Notes: a model not told the origin generated them from the sequence alone. A stretch of 64,000 nucleotides of DNA from Roseiarcus sp963781895 (GCA_963781895.1 CAWAIM010000037.1:1-64000); one strand, 5' to 3'. Positions 17,352 through 26,108 are shown, counted from the stretch's first letter. Program-made: numbers and translations.

Positions 17352-18507
17352 CCGGTGACGGCCCGGCGCCATATTGGGTCGCGGATTCCGTTGTTTCAAA
17401 GGCTTGCGGCGCCATTGCGGGCCGACCCGGCGGGAATCGCTTGCCGGGTCCGCGCCGCTTGCGCGGCGTCTCGAAAGCCGGCTCGAATTGGAAGAGGGCG
17501 CGAGGATCGTTTCGCCAGGCCATCCTCGAGTCCGGCGCTTTCGCGAAAGCGGCCCCCGGATTGGGTTCCACGCAGTTCGCTCCCATCGATCGGACCAAGC
17601 CCAGGCAAAGACGATATTGCCGCACAATCGAATCGCCTTTCGTCCGCAAGCTGGCGATCCGCGGTTTCCGTGTGGTCTCAATCGCCGCGCCGGCCAGCGC
17701 GAGTCGATGGAATGGCGGCGACGGCTGCGGAAGACCGTGGCCAGCGCGGTAGAGGCGAGACTTGTAGTTTTTCACAAAACCAACATATCATAAATCTTGA
17801 TATTCAGAAAGAAAAAATTATAAACTATTGAAACATTTGACTTATATTTGACGAGACTCGGTCGGCGCACGGCGCTGCCCCCGTGCTCGGCCGCTTCGGC
17901 CGGTCTGGATTCGAGGCTCGCGCCAACCAGCGTTTGACCATTGCGGATTCGAGAGCGGTCGTCCGCCGGGACGGATCGGGCCAGCGAAGACGACGCCGCC
18001 GAATATGGGGTCGGGACGCCCGCCCGTGTCGACGCGAGAAGGAGTGGGCGTGTCGGTCTTGGCGCGACTCGCTGCGAGCAGGGGCCGGCCAATGCGCAAC
18101 GTTCGCGCCGACGTCGATGACCCTTGCGCCCTTGTCGCCGATCGCGAAACCCGATCCTCGCAATCTCGCTGACTTCCCGTTCGCTCTTCACCGCGAACCG
18201 CGTCGGCGTCGACGAAAAGCACGGAGCGTTTCCACGACCGGCGCCGTGTCGACAAGCGCCGCCGGCGTCCTCGGAGACGATTGCCAATCCAGGGAAAACG
18301 AGATGGTCGCGAGAATGCGCATTGAGCGCTTCTCCGGTTCGATTCGGCAGCCGTCGAGGCGCGCCGCGGCGCAGACAATGGGCGGAGCCGGTCGCAAGAA
18401 TTCTGCTCGAAAATTCTGCTTGCGCTCCGGAATCGCTCGACGTATGTTTGTACTGGCTTCGGCTGCATGAGCGTTGATGAACGGGAGCTTCAGCGCGCTT
18501 TTCGCAG

Positions 18508-18540
18508 GCAAGGCGAGATCCTCCGTGGGAGGAACCTTGC
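18508..18540 (+). promoter_or_regulatory. Hairpin in the xoxF upstream region
   Basis: GCAAGG (18508-18513) pairs with CCTTGC (18535-18540), and inside it CCTCC (18520-18524) pairs with GGAGG (18528-18532) with a three-base loop. If transcribed it would be a two-part stem in the xoxF 5' leader. No T run follows, so it is not a terminator. Role unknown. Confidence 0.4.
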
Positions 18541-18664
18541 TCGCTTCTTGTGCCGTGACACGCTGTCGACGCCGCCATCCCAGCCGAGAATGTCGCTGCA
18601 GGCGGGCGTTTATGCGCTTTGCCCGTTGCTTGTTCGATCGTAGAAGCACACTAGGGAGGAACTA

Positions 18665-20473
18665 ATGCGCAGATTTTTGCTTGCGAGTTGTTTTGGCGCC
18701 GCCGCGCTGCTGACGGCGGGTTATGCAAGCGCCAATGAAGACCTGATCAAAATGTCGTCGGACGCCAAGCAATGGGTGATGCCGACGGGCGATTACGCGA
18801 ATACCCGCTATTCCGAGTTGAAGCAGATCAACGCCGACAACGTTCACAAGCTGGCCCCGGCCTGGACGTTCTCGACCGGCGTGCTGCGCGGACACGAGGG
18901 CGCGCCGCTCGTCATCGGCGATATGATGTACGTTCATGCGCCGTTCCCGAACACCGTGTTCGCGCTCGATCTCAACAACGACGGCAAGATCGTCTGGAAA
19001 TTCGAGCCCAAGCAGGATCCGAACGTCATTCCGGTGATGTGCTGCGACACGGTCAATCGCGGCCTTGCCTACGGCGACGGCAAGATCTTCCTCCATCAGT
19101 CGGACACCACGCTGGTCGCGCTCGACGCCAAGACCGGCAAGGTCGTGTGGTCGGCGAAGGATGGCGATCCTTCCAAGGGCGAGACCGGCACCAACGCGCC
19201 GATGGTCGTCAAGGACAAGGTGTTCACCGGCGTGTCCGGCGGCGAGTTCGGCGTTCGCGGCTGGATGTCGGCCTACGACATCAAGACCGGCAAACTCGTG
19301 TGGCGAGGCTATTCCGAAGGTCCCGATTCCGACACTCTGATCGATCCGGAAAAGACGACGGCGCTCGGCAAACCCGTCGGCCCGGACTCCAGCATCAAGA
19401 CGTGGCAGGGCGATCAATGGAAGATCGGCGGCGGCGCTACCTGGGGCTGGTACTCCTACGATCCCGACCTCAACCTGGTCTATTACGGCTCGGGCAACCC
19501 ATCGACCTGGAACCCGAAGCAGCGGCCCGGAGACAACAAGTGGTCGATGACCATTTGGGCGCGCGACCTCGACACCGGCATGGCCAAGTGGGTCTATCAG
19601 ATGACGCCCCACGACGAGTGGGACTACGACGGCATCAACGAGATGATCCTGACCAACCAGAAGATCGACGGCAAGGATCGCAAGCTCCTGACCCACTTCG
19701 ATCGTAACGGCTTCGGCTATACGCTCGATCGGGTGACCGGCGAGTTGCTCGTGGCGCAGAAGTTCGACCCGGCGGTCAACTGGGCGACCGGCATCGACAT
19801 GGACAAGGCTTCGGCGAACTACGGGCGTCCGATCCGCGTCAAGGCGATGTCGACCGAAGCCAACGGCGAGGACGTCAACACCAAGGGCATCTGCCCCGCG
19901 GCCCTCGGCTCGAAGGACGAGCAGCCGGCTGCTTATTCGCCGCAGACCGAGCTCTTCTACGTGCCGACCAACCACGTCTGCATGGACTACGAGCCGTTCA
20001 AGGTCAGCTACACCGCGGGTCAGCCTTACGTCGGCGCGACGCTGTCGATGTACCCGCCTGCGGGTGAAAGCAACATGGGCAACTTCATCGCCTGGGACGG
20101 AAAGACCGGCAAGATCGCCTGGTCGGATCCTGAGCAGTTCTCGGTGTGGTCGGGCGCGCTGGCGACTGCCGGCGGGGTCGTGTTCTATGGCACCCTCGAG
20201 GGTTACCTGAAGGCGGTCGACGCCAAGACCGGCAAGGAGCTCTATAAGTTCAAGACTCCGTCGGGCATCATCGGCAACGTGATGACCTACGAGCACGGCG
20301 GTCGCCAGTATGTGGCGGTGCTGTCGGGCGTCGGTGGTTGGGCGGGAATCGGCCTCGCGGCCGGCCTGACCAAGCCCACGGACGGTCTGGGCGCGGTCGG
20401 CGGTTATGCCGCGCTGTCCAACTACACCGCGCTGGGCGGAACATTGACCGTGTTCGCCCTGCCGAAGGACTGA
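18665..20473 (+). CDS. xoxF: Lanthanide-dependent methanol dehydrogenase XoxF
   Basis: Periplasmic PQQ enzyme oxidising methanol (and often formaldehyde) with a lanthanide cofactor; 602 residues. Signal peptide ends near residue 23 (…LLTAGYASA). The adjacent Cys pair that forms the ring disulfide against PQQ is C126-C127 (VMCCDTVNRG). The catalytic and metal site HDEWDYDGINEM has Asp320 and a second Asp at 322; the latter is the extra lanthanide ligand that calcium-type MxaF lacks (Ala there). Eight-bladed propeller tryptophan motifs recur. ATG 18665 has GGGAGGA four bases upstream. A strong terminator follows, then xoxG and xoxJ. No mxaF is in the window. Confidence 0.97.
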   Translation: MRRFLLASCFGAAALLTAGYASANEDLIKMSSDAKQWVMPTGDYANTRYSELKQINADNVHKLAPAWTFSTGVLRGHEGAPLVIGDMMYVHAPFPNTVFALDLNNDGKIVWKFEPKQDPNVIPVMCCDTVNRGLAYGDGKIFLHQSDTTLVALDAKTGKVVWSAKDGDPSKGETGTNAPMVVKDKVFTGVSGGEFGVRGWMSAYDIKTGKLVWRGYSEGPDSDTLIDPEKTTALGKPVGPDSSIKTWQGDQWKIGGGATWGWYSYDPDLNLVYYGSGNPSTWNPKQRPGDNKWSMTIWARDLDTGMAKWVYQMTPHDEWDYDGINEMILTNQKIDGKDRKLLTHFDRNGFGYTLDRVTGELLVAQKFDPAVNWATGIDMDKASANYGRPIRVKAMSTEANGEDVNTKGICPAALGSKDEQPAAYSPQTELFYVPTNHVCMDYEPFKVSYTAGQPYVGATLSMYPPAGESNMGNFIAWDGKTGKIAWSDPEQFSVWSGALATAGGVVFYGTLEGYLKAVDAKTGKELYKFKTPSGIIGNVMTYEHGGRQYVAVLSGVGGWAGIGLAAGLTKPTDGLGAVGGYAALSNYTALGGTLTVFALPKD

Positions 20474-20503
20474 CGAGCATCTGAATTGATGTGAATGCGA
20501 ACC

Positions 20504-20548
20504 GAGCCCGGCGCTGGCGAATTGATGCCTGACGCCGGGCTCTTTTTT
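20504..20548 (+). terminator. Intrinsic terminator between xoxF and xoxG
   Basis: GAGCCCGGCG (20504-20513) and CGCCGGGCTC (20533-20542) form a perfect 10-bp stem with a 19-base loop, followed directly by six T (20543-20548). It should end or strongly attenuate xoxF transcripts. Confidence 0.9.
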
Positions 20549-20599
20549 CCCGAAACCCTGGGCGTACGCCGGGACGAACGGAGTTAAGGGAATGCGCTC

Positions 20600-21127
20600 G
20601 TGAAAACTTTACTTTGGAGCGGCGCCGCGGCGTTGTGCCTTCTCATGTTCGCCCAATGTGGAGCGGTTGCGGAACCGCCGGGCGATCCGACGGCGGTCAA
20701 GCAAGACGACGACGGCGTTTGGCGCGACAAGGCAGGGGACCCGACGTTCAAGATCGAGGCTGGCGGCAGTGTCGACTGGGAGACGTATTCGGGATTCCGC
20801 CGCTATAATTCGGAATGCATCGTCTGCCATGGCCCGGATGGCTCGGGATCGACCTATGCGCCGGCGCTGAAGGATTCGGTAAAGACGATTGGCTTCGCGG
20901 AATTCTACGGCATCGTCGTGAGCGGCCGCAAAAATCTCCTCAACGGGCAAGACAAGGTCATGCCGTCATTCGCGGACAACAAGAACGTGATGTGCTACCT
21001 CACCGACATCTACGTTTATCTGCGCGCCCGCTCCGTCGATGCGGTCGGGCGCGGACGTCCGGCAGAACACGCCCCCAAGCCGGCCGCGTTCGACAAGAAC
21101 GAGACCAAGTGCATGGCGGGCGACTGA
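20600..21127 (+). CDS. xoxG: Cytochrome c electron acceptor of XoxF (XoxG)
   Basis: 175-residue periplasmic cytochrome c that takes electrons from XoxF. Signal peptide about residues 1-24. One haem-binding CIVCH at 73-77 within YNSECIVCHGPDGSGSTYAP; the distal Met is probably in QDKVMPSFADN. The C-terminal GRPAEHAPKPAAFDKNETKC tail is typical of XoxG. GTG 20600 is the only start in frame before the signal sequence; AAGGGA is eight bases upstream. It lies 126 bases after xoxF, beyond a terminator, and 13 bases before xoxJ. Confidence 0.93.
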   Translation: MKTLLWSGAAALCLLMFAQCGAVAEPPGDPTAVKQDDDGVWRDKAGDPTFKIEAGGSVDWETYSGFRRYNSECIVCHGPDGSGSTYAPALKDSVKTIGFAEFYGIVVSGRKNLLNGQDKVMPSFADNKNVMCYLTDIYVYLRARSVDAVGRGRPAEHAPKPAAFDKNETKCMAGD

Positions 21128-21140
21128 AGTGGGCCCAAAC

Positions 21141-21980
21141 ATGCGCGCGACCTTGGCCATCGCCCTTCTGGCCTTTCTTGGCGTGACCGGCGGCGCGCCC
21201 GCCCAGGGATCCGACACGACCGATTCCATCGAACTGGTCGATCCCCACGTCTTCCGCGCCTGCGCGGATCCGCACGACCTGCCGTTCTCCAATGAGGGCG
21301 GCGAGGGCTTCGAGAACAAGATCGCCGAGCTGTTCGCGCGCAAGCTGGGCAAATCCGTCGCCTATTCCTTCTATCCTGACGCCACCGGCTTCATTCGCAA
21401 TACCTTGAACGCGCATCGCTGCGACGTCGTCCTGGGGATCGCCCAAGGCGACGACTTCGTCCAACCGACCAGCCCCTACTATCGAACAGCTTATGTCGCC
21501 GCCTATCACAAGGGGGGGCCGCTCGAAGGTCTGGAGTTGCTCAGCGACCCTCGCCTCAAGACCGCGAAGATCGGCGTCGTCGCGGGAACGCCGCCCGCGA
21601 CCTATCTCGCCGCCGATGGACTGCTCGGCCGCATCAAGTCTTACGCGCTGGTCGTCGACACGCGATACGATTCGCCGACCCACGAAATGATGGACGATCT
21701 GGACAAGGGCGAAATCGACGTTGCATTGCTTTGGGGACCGATCGCGGGCTACTACGCGATGAAGTCCAAGACGCCGACGACGATCACGCCGCTGGTGAAG
21801 GAGCCCCCGGGCGGCCCGCGAATGGTCTACCGCATCGTCATGGGCGTTCGCCATACAGACCAGAACTGGAAGCGCGCCCTCAACAATTTGATTTCAGATA
21901 ATCGCAACGAAATCAATGAGATACTCAAATCTTACGGCGTTCCGCTGCTCGACGAGAACAACCAGGCGATTGCGCATTGA
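21141..21980 (+). CDS. xoxJ: XoxJ, periplasmic solute-binding-like protein
   Basis: 279 residues with a signal peptide (MRATLAIALLAFLGVTGGAP) and a solute-binding protein fold of family 3: FRACADPHDLPFSNEGGEGF, FENKIAELFARKLGKSVAYS, LNAHRCDVVLGIAQGDDFVQ, SPYYRTAYVA, and DVALLWGPIAGYYAMKSK. XoxJ is always next to XoxF and is thought to help mature or load the dehydrogenase, possibly by binding a partially folded form; this is from published work on the family, not from the sequence. ATG 21141 is chosen because the signal peptide starts there; a GTG lies four codons upstream. Confidence 0.92.
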   Translation: MRATLAIALLAFLGVTGGAPAQGSDTTDSIELVDPHVFRACADPHDLPFSNEGGEGFENKIAELFARKLGKSVAYSFYPDATGFIRNTLNAHRCDVVLGIAQGDDFVQPTSPYYRTAYVAAYHKGGPLEGLELLSDPRLKTAKIGVVAGTPPATYLAADGLLGRIKSYALVVDTRYDSPTHEMMDDLDKGEIDVALLWGPIAGYYAMKSKTPTTITPLVKEPPGGPRMVYRIVMGVRHTDQNWKRALNNLISDNRNEINEILKSYGVPLLDENNQAIAH

Positions 21981-22052
21981 TCAATCCGTGCGGCGCGTTC
22001 CGCGGAAGCGTCGCGTCGCCTTGAGCGAATTCGGCGGTCGGCGCGCCCTATG

Positions 22053-22676
22053 TCAGAGCGCCTGCTGCACGGCGCGCGCGATGGCGCCAATGCGATGCTC
22101 GATCACCGCCGGCGAATTGCAGACATAAGCGACCGTCCGTCGCCGATCGTCGAATACGCGGATGTCCCATTGCAATCGCTCGAAGCTGTCGTCCGCAGGC
22201 TGGGCCTGGCCGCTCTTGTTCTGGTCGGCGGCCGCCTGCACGACTTCGTTCTCCTTGCGAATGCGGTCGGCCATTTCGTGCTGCTTGCGGCCGAACCGAT
22301 CGAGCCCGTCGATAATTTCCGAGCGCTGCCGCGTAAGATCCTGAAACGCAGCGCCGAACGCGCGCAACAGCTTGGCGTCCGAGTCGGCGCCCGATTTCGC
22401 CTTGAATTCCGCGATCGACTTCTCCACGTCCTCGATCGGAACGCGCCGCTGGTACATTTTGGCCGCCAGGTCGGCGACAGCGGGGTCGTCGCGCCAAGTC
22501 TCATCGTTCAGATCGATTGGGGGACCGGCCCAGACGGAGGCGAGCGAAAACGCCGCTGTCTTGACCTGCTGGCACGGCCAGTCCGGGTCGACCTTGGGGC
22601 GGCCTTGCCCGAAGGCCTGTGGCGGCGTCACGGCCAAAATCGTGATCGCGATGGCGACGCGGCGCGCAGCGAACAT
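22053..22676 (-). CDS. Exported protein of methylotrophs, function unknown
   Basis: 207 residues. Signal peptide MFAARRVAIAITILAVTPPQ with cleavage near AFGQG. The mature start DPDWPCQQVKTAAFSLASVW, then AGPPID, is a conserved-looking block, followed by a long charged helix (about 70-160: VEKSIAEFKAKSGADSDAK, DLTRQRSEIIDGLDRFGRKQ) that could be a coiled coil, and a last segment FERLQWDIRVFDDRRRTVAY with VCNSP. ATG 22676 is preferred over ATG 22682 because GAAGGG is then eight bases away. Faces xoxJ tail to tail and is divergent from the mfnB-folB fusion. I do not know its role; its place suggests a part in periplasmic methanol oxidation. Confidence 0.7.
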   Translation of the reverse strand: MFAARRVAIAITILAVTPPQAFGQGRPKVDPDWPCQQVKTAAFSLASVWAGPPIDLNDETWRDDPAVADLAAKMYQRRVPIEDVEKSIAEFKAKSGADSDAKLLRAFGAAFQDLTRQRSEIIDGLDRFGRKQHEMADRIRKENEVVQAAADQNKSGQAQPADDSFERLQWDIRVFDDRRRTVAYVCNSPAVIEHRIGAIARAVQQAL

Positions 22677-22813
22677 GAACATTTCCCTTCTTGTTCGAGA
22701 ATAGGGTCGCGCGCGACCCGATTCAAGCGGCGCCGCTTCGCGGCAACGCGCATTTGGGTTAGGATCGGGCAGGGCGCGAGTGCGATCGGCAGCCGCGTCA
22801 TGGAGCCGACGCA

Positions 22814-23971
22814 ATGACACGCATGCTCGCCAGCGTCGCCGGCGCCGCCGAGGCGGAGGTCGCGCTGCGGTTCGGCGCCGACATCATCGACCTGAAAGAC
22901 GCGGCGAGCGGGTCGCTCGCGGCGGTCTCGCTCGAAACGGCGAAGGCGGCCGTCGCCCTGGTCGCGCGGCGGCACGAAACGAGCGCGACGCTCGGCGACC
23001 CGCCTTACGACGAAGCGGCGCTTTTCGCCCGCGCGTACGCCCTGGCGGCGATGGGCGTCGATTACCTCAAGCTCGGCGTCGACGGGCGGATGATCGAGCG
23101 ATGCGGCGACGGTTTGAAAAGATTGGCGCTGAACGCCGCGCTCGTCGGCATGCTGTTCGCGGACGAGGAGCCCGATTTCGCCCTTCTGTCGGAATTGGCG
23201 GCCCTCGGCTTCAAAGGCGCGATGCTCGACACCAGGAACAAGAGCCGCGGCCGTCTGCTCGACCATCTCGATGTCGCGCGACTCGACGCGTTCTGTTCGC
23301 GATGTCGCGCCGCCGGCCTGACGAGCGGCCTCGCGGGGTCGCTCGAGGCGCCTGATGTCCCGCGACTGCTGCTGGTGAAACCCGACGTGCTCGGATTTCG
23401 CGGCGCACTGTGCCGCAATCACGATCGCGGCGGCGAGCTCGATCCGCAGGCGGTCACGCTCATCCGCGATCTGATTCCGCGCGAGCGGCCGCAGGCCGAC
23501 GCGTCGCCGAAGATCGACTGGCGGCTGCTCGCGCGCGGCATCATCGGCGGACGCGACAATGAAAGCGAGATTGACCGCGTGTTCGTGCGCGACTTCATCG
23601 TCTCCGCCCGAATCGGCGCTTACGATTTCGAGCACAGCGCGCCGCAACGCGTGCTGTTTGAAGTCGACGCCATGGTTCGTCGCGCCGCGACCCATGCCGA
23701 CGACATGCGCGCGATTTTTTCCTATGACGTCATTCTCGACGCGATTCGTCTGGTCGTCGGGCGCGGCCACGTCGAATTCGTGGAGACGCTGGCCGAGGAA
23801 GTCGCCGCCATGGTTTTGCGGCACGCGCGGGTGCGCAGCGTCCGCGTCAATGTGCGCAAACTCGACGTGATCGACGGCGCGGTCGGGGTCGAAATCATGC
23901 GCGAGCGCGCCTCGAGCTTCGCAGAGGCGCGATCGCTCGACGCCATCGCCAGCCCGACGACGCAGTCTTAA
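22814..23971 (+). CDS. MfnB-like furan synthase fused to a dihydroneopterin-aldolase (FolB/MptD-like) domain
   Basis: 385 residues in two domains. Residues 1-235 match MfnB ((5-formylfuran-3-yl)methyl phosphate synthase): MLASVAGAAEAEVALRFGAD then IIDLKDAASGSLAAVS with Asp26 and Lys28 at the archaeal active-site positions, YLKLGVDG, GFKGAMLDTRNKSRGRLLDH, and FRGALCRNHDRGGELDPQAV. Residues about 250-370 match FolB: RVFVRDFIVSARIGAYDFEH, FSYDVILDAIRLVVGRGHVE, VETLAEEVAAMVLRH and VRVNVRKLDVIDGAVGVEI. So one polypeptide would serve the first step of methylofuran and an aldolase step of the pterin. It stands alone on this strand, tail to tail with mtdB. Confidence 0.87.
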   Translation: MTRMLASVAGAAEAEVALRFGADIIDLKDAASGSLAAVSLETAKAAVALVARRHETSATLGDPPYDEAALFARAYALAAMGVDYLKLGVDGRMIERCGDGLKRLALNAALVGMLFADEEPDFALLSELAALGFKGAMLDTRNKSRGRLLDHLDVARLDAFCSRCRAAGLTSGLAGSLEAPDVPRLLLVKPDVLGFRGALCRNHDRGGELDPQAVTLIRDLIPRERPQADASPKIDWRLLARGIIGGRDNESEIDRVFVRDFIVSARIGAYDFEHSAPQRVLFEVDAMVRRAATHADDMRAIFSYDVILDAIRLVVGRGHVEFVETLAEEVAAMVLRHARVRSVRVNVRKLDVIDGAVGVEIMRERASSFAEARSLDAIASPTTQS

Positions 23972-24013
23972 GGCGGGCCGGATGGCGATCCGCCGCCGAG
24001 GCGCCGGCGCCGC

Positions 24014-24904
24014 TCACGCGAACGTGCGCGCCAGCTCGAACGCCTGGCGGAAGTCGAGCCTCAGCGCCGTTTTGCTTTCGGCCATCTGCTTGAACAGACC
24101 CGACTCGGTTTGGTACTTCACATTGCCGATGGCGAGCGCGCCGACGCCCAGCGCGCCGCGTCCGCCGAGCGGCGCCGCGTTCGCATGCGGATCCAGTCCC
24201 TCGATGCCGAGAGGCGGCACGGCGTTGACGTCCGCTGCGACCAGCAGGTTGGCGGCGCCCGCGATCTGATCGGCTTCGAGCACGCGCACGCCGGCCTTTC
24301 CCGCGCATAGCACGACCTCTGTCGACGCTACGATCATCGTCTTCAGTTCACGGGTCGATCCGTCGGCGACGGCGACATCGACGCCGAAGCGACGCTTGAT
24401 CTCGGCCATGTGGCGAGTCACGCGCGCTATCCCGTCATGGCCGACCAAAGTGACCTTGGCGCCTTCGAGCGCGCCGATCACTCCGGCGGCGGTTCCAACG
24501 ACGCCGGTGGCGCCGAAGATGGAAATGGATATGCCGGCGAGCCTCCGGCTCGTCTTCTCCCGCAGCGTCTTTTCAATCACCGCGATCATCGCCGCGGCGG
24601 TGGTGAACGAGCCCGCGGGATCGGCGAACAGTGAAATCTCGAACGGTTTGAAGAGCGCCTTCGCCGCGGCGTCGAGCATGTCGAGGGCCAGAAACGCATC
24701 CTTCCCGGCGATGAAAACGCCGGTCCGCGCCGCGTCGCGGGGCGATCGCGAGAACATCGCGTCCTGAACCAGGCCGGTAATCTCGTTCAACCCGACATTC
24801 GAGTAAGGGACCGTCGCGTCATAGCCGGCGTCGACGGCCATATTGATGTCGAACGGGCTCATATGCGCGAGCGGCGTCACCATGTGCAAAATGTTCTTGG
24901 CCAC
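24014..24904 (-). CDS. mtdB: NAD(P)-dependent methylene-H4MPT dehydrogenase MtdB
   Basis: 296-residue cytoplasmic enzyme oxidising methylene-H4MPT to methenyl-H4MPT with NAD or NADP. N-terminus AKNILHMVTPLAHMSPFDIN, then VDAGYDATVPYSNV and MFSRSPRDAARTGVFIAGKD, is diagnostic for MtdB/MtdA. The Rossmann part ISIFGATGVVGTAAGVIGAL binds the nucleotide. GTG 24904 is chosen: AGGAGAGA precedes it and the family starts exactly at that residue. Follows mptG by 16 bases on the same strand. Confidence 0.95.
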   Translation of the reverse strand: MAKNILHMVTPLAHMSPFDINMAVDAGYDATVPYSNVGLNEITGLVQDAMFSRSPRDAARTGVFIAGKDAFLALDMLDAAAKALFKPFEISLFADPAGSFTTAAAMIAVIEKTLREKTSRRLAGISISIFGATGVVGTAAGVIGALEGAKVTLVGHDGIARVTRHMAEIKRRFGVDVAVADGSTRELKTMIVASTEVVLCAGKAGVRVLEADQIAGAANLLVAADVNAVPPLGIEGLDPHANAAPLGGRGALGVGALAIGNVKYQTESGLFKQMAESKTALRLDFRQAFELARTFA

Positions 24905-24920
24905 TTCTCTCTCCTGTTTC

Positions 24921-25886
24921 TCATTGACGCGGACCTTCATCGTCCTCGCGGATCTCGGCGCCGTGATCGAGCGCCTTGCAGACCTTGACGTCGACTCCGG
25001 TTCCCGCCTCCGCGCGGGCGCGCCGCGCGAGGAATTCCGCCTCGTCGGCATCGCGCGCGAAGGCGAATCCGGTCGGCCCCCAGGAGCTTTGGCCGACGCC
25101 GTGCGCGCCTTCCGCCTTGAGCCGTTCGACGACCCTGCCGACCGCGGCGCTGCTGAACCGCCCGCCGCCTTGAGCGGGAGCAAAATGATCGCCAAGGATG
25201 GCCTGAATCGACGCGACGCCTTCGCCGAAGGCGGCGAGATTCCGTTCGGCGGCCCCGGGAAGGATCTGCATCAGAGCGCGGCGGCAGATCTCCGCGGCGG
25301 AATGGGCGGGGAACTCGTGCAGGCTGGCGAAAGCTCGTCCTTCATGCTCGCTGTGGGCGCCCTCGATAGTGGGGTCCATGATCAACACTATCCGCCAGTG
25401 CGAGGGAAACGCCAGACGAGCCACGATGGGGGGAAATTCGGTATTCGACCCGCGCCCGCCGTCGACGACCAGCCCGCCGTGTTCGAACAGAGCCGCGCCG
25501 ACTCCCGAGCGCGCGCCGCGGCCGAGCAGGCGGGCGTCGCCGAACGTATCCGGCGCAAGTCCGGAGAAGCGCCGAAACGCGGAGGCGATGGCGAGCGCGA
25601 GCTGAGTGCCGGACCCGAGCCCTGCATGCGGGGGAATTGCCGTTCGGACGGTCAGCGTCTTGGCCGTATCGAGGCCGAGGTTTTCGGCGACGCGAAGCGC
25701 CAAGTCGGCGCTGCGCCCGCGCTCGTGGCCCAAGACCTGGAAGCTGGAGCCGTGAGAAAGCTCGACGCAGGTTTCGAAGGCGTCGATTGAAAGCCCGATT
25801 GAACCGAATCGTCGACCCAGATCCCCGTTCAGGTCGAGAAATCCAAGATGCAGGCGCGCCGTCGTGGTAACCCGAACGCGTTTCAC
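24921..25886 (-). CDS. mptG: Beta-ribofuranosylaminobenzene 5'-phosphate synthase (beta-RFAP synthase)
   Basis: First committed enzyme of H4MPT biosynthesis: joins 4-hydroxybenzoate or 4-aminobenzoate to PRPP with loss of CO2. 321 residues with GHMP-kinase-like fold: TARLHLGFLDLNGDLGRRFG at the start and the glycine loop IPPHAGLGSGTQLALAIASA near 100. Later HSAAEICRRALMQILPGAAE and GVGQSSWGPTGFAFARDADE, a strongly conserved family block, are present. It leads a two-gene leftward unit with mtdB (16-base gap). Confidence 0.93.
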   Translation of the reverse strand: MKRVRVTTTARLHLGFLDLNGDLGRRFGSIGLSIDAFETCVELSHGSSFQVLGHERGRSADLALRVAENLGLDTAKTLTVRTAIPPHAGLGSGTQLALAIASAFRRFSGLAPDTFGDARLLGRGARSGVGAALFEHGGLVVDGGRGSNTEFPPIVARLAFPSHWRIVLIMDPTIEGAHSEHEGRAFASLHEFPAHSAAEICRRALMQILPGAAERNLAAFGEGVASIQAILGDHFAPAQGGGRFSSAAVGRVVERLKAEGAHGVGQSSWGPTGFAFARDADEAEFLARRARAEAGTGVDVKVCKALDHGAEIREDDEGPRQ

Positions 25887-26108
25887 GGCTACGCTTCGCT
25901 CCCCGGTGTCTCGCGCCTGGGGTCACGGCGCGCAGGGCTCGACATTGCGAGACTTTTCACGGTTTGCCAAGCGACCGGAGCGTGAACCCGACCAACGAGC
26001 GCGCACGCGGCTCATGTCCATTGGCCATCTTGCCAAGATGTGATTTGCCACGAGCGCGACGCGGGTTCAACCTCGAGGCCGGAGGAGTCCTGTTGAGAGT
26101 CGACCACA

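Larger units (their letters stand above)
17100..18664. other. 1.56-kb non-coding stretch upstream of xoxF
   Basis: No open frame here has a family pattern, good start context or codon bias; the long frames on both strands are Arg/Pro/Ser-rich and look spurious. Content: a 14-bp tandem repeat (17296-17351), an 8-bp-stem hairpin (17424-17450, GACCCGGC/GCCGGGTC), an AT-rich patch around 17765-17855, and a hairpin 125 bases before xoxF (18508-18540). The xoxF promoter must lie in the last part. Confidence 0.6.

Noticed and set aside
17772..18578. A 268-codon minus-strand frame upstream of xoxF
   Set aside because: Ser/Arg/Ala-rich with no domain, no ribosome site, and the AT-rich part gives an implausible C-terminus.
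18662..20296. A 544-codon open frame antisense to xoxF
   Set aside because: Exactly mirrors the highly biased xoxF codons, has no ribosome site and no recognisable domain.
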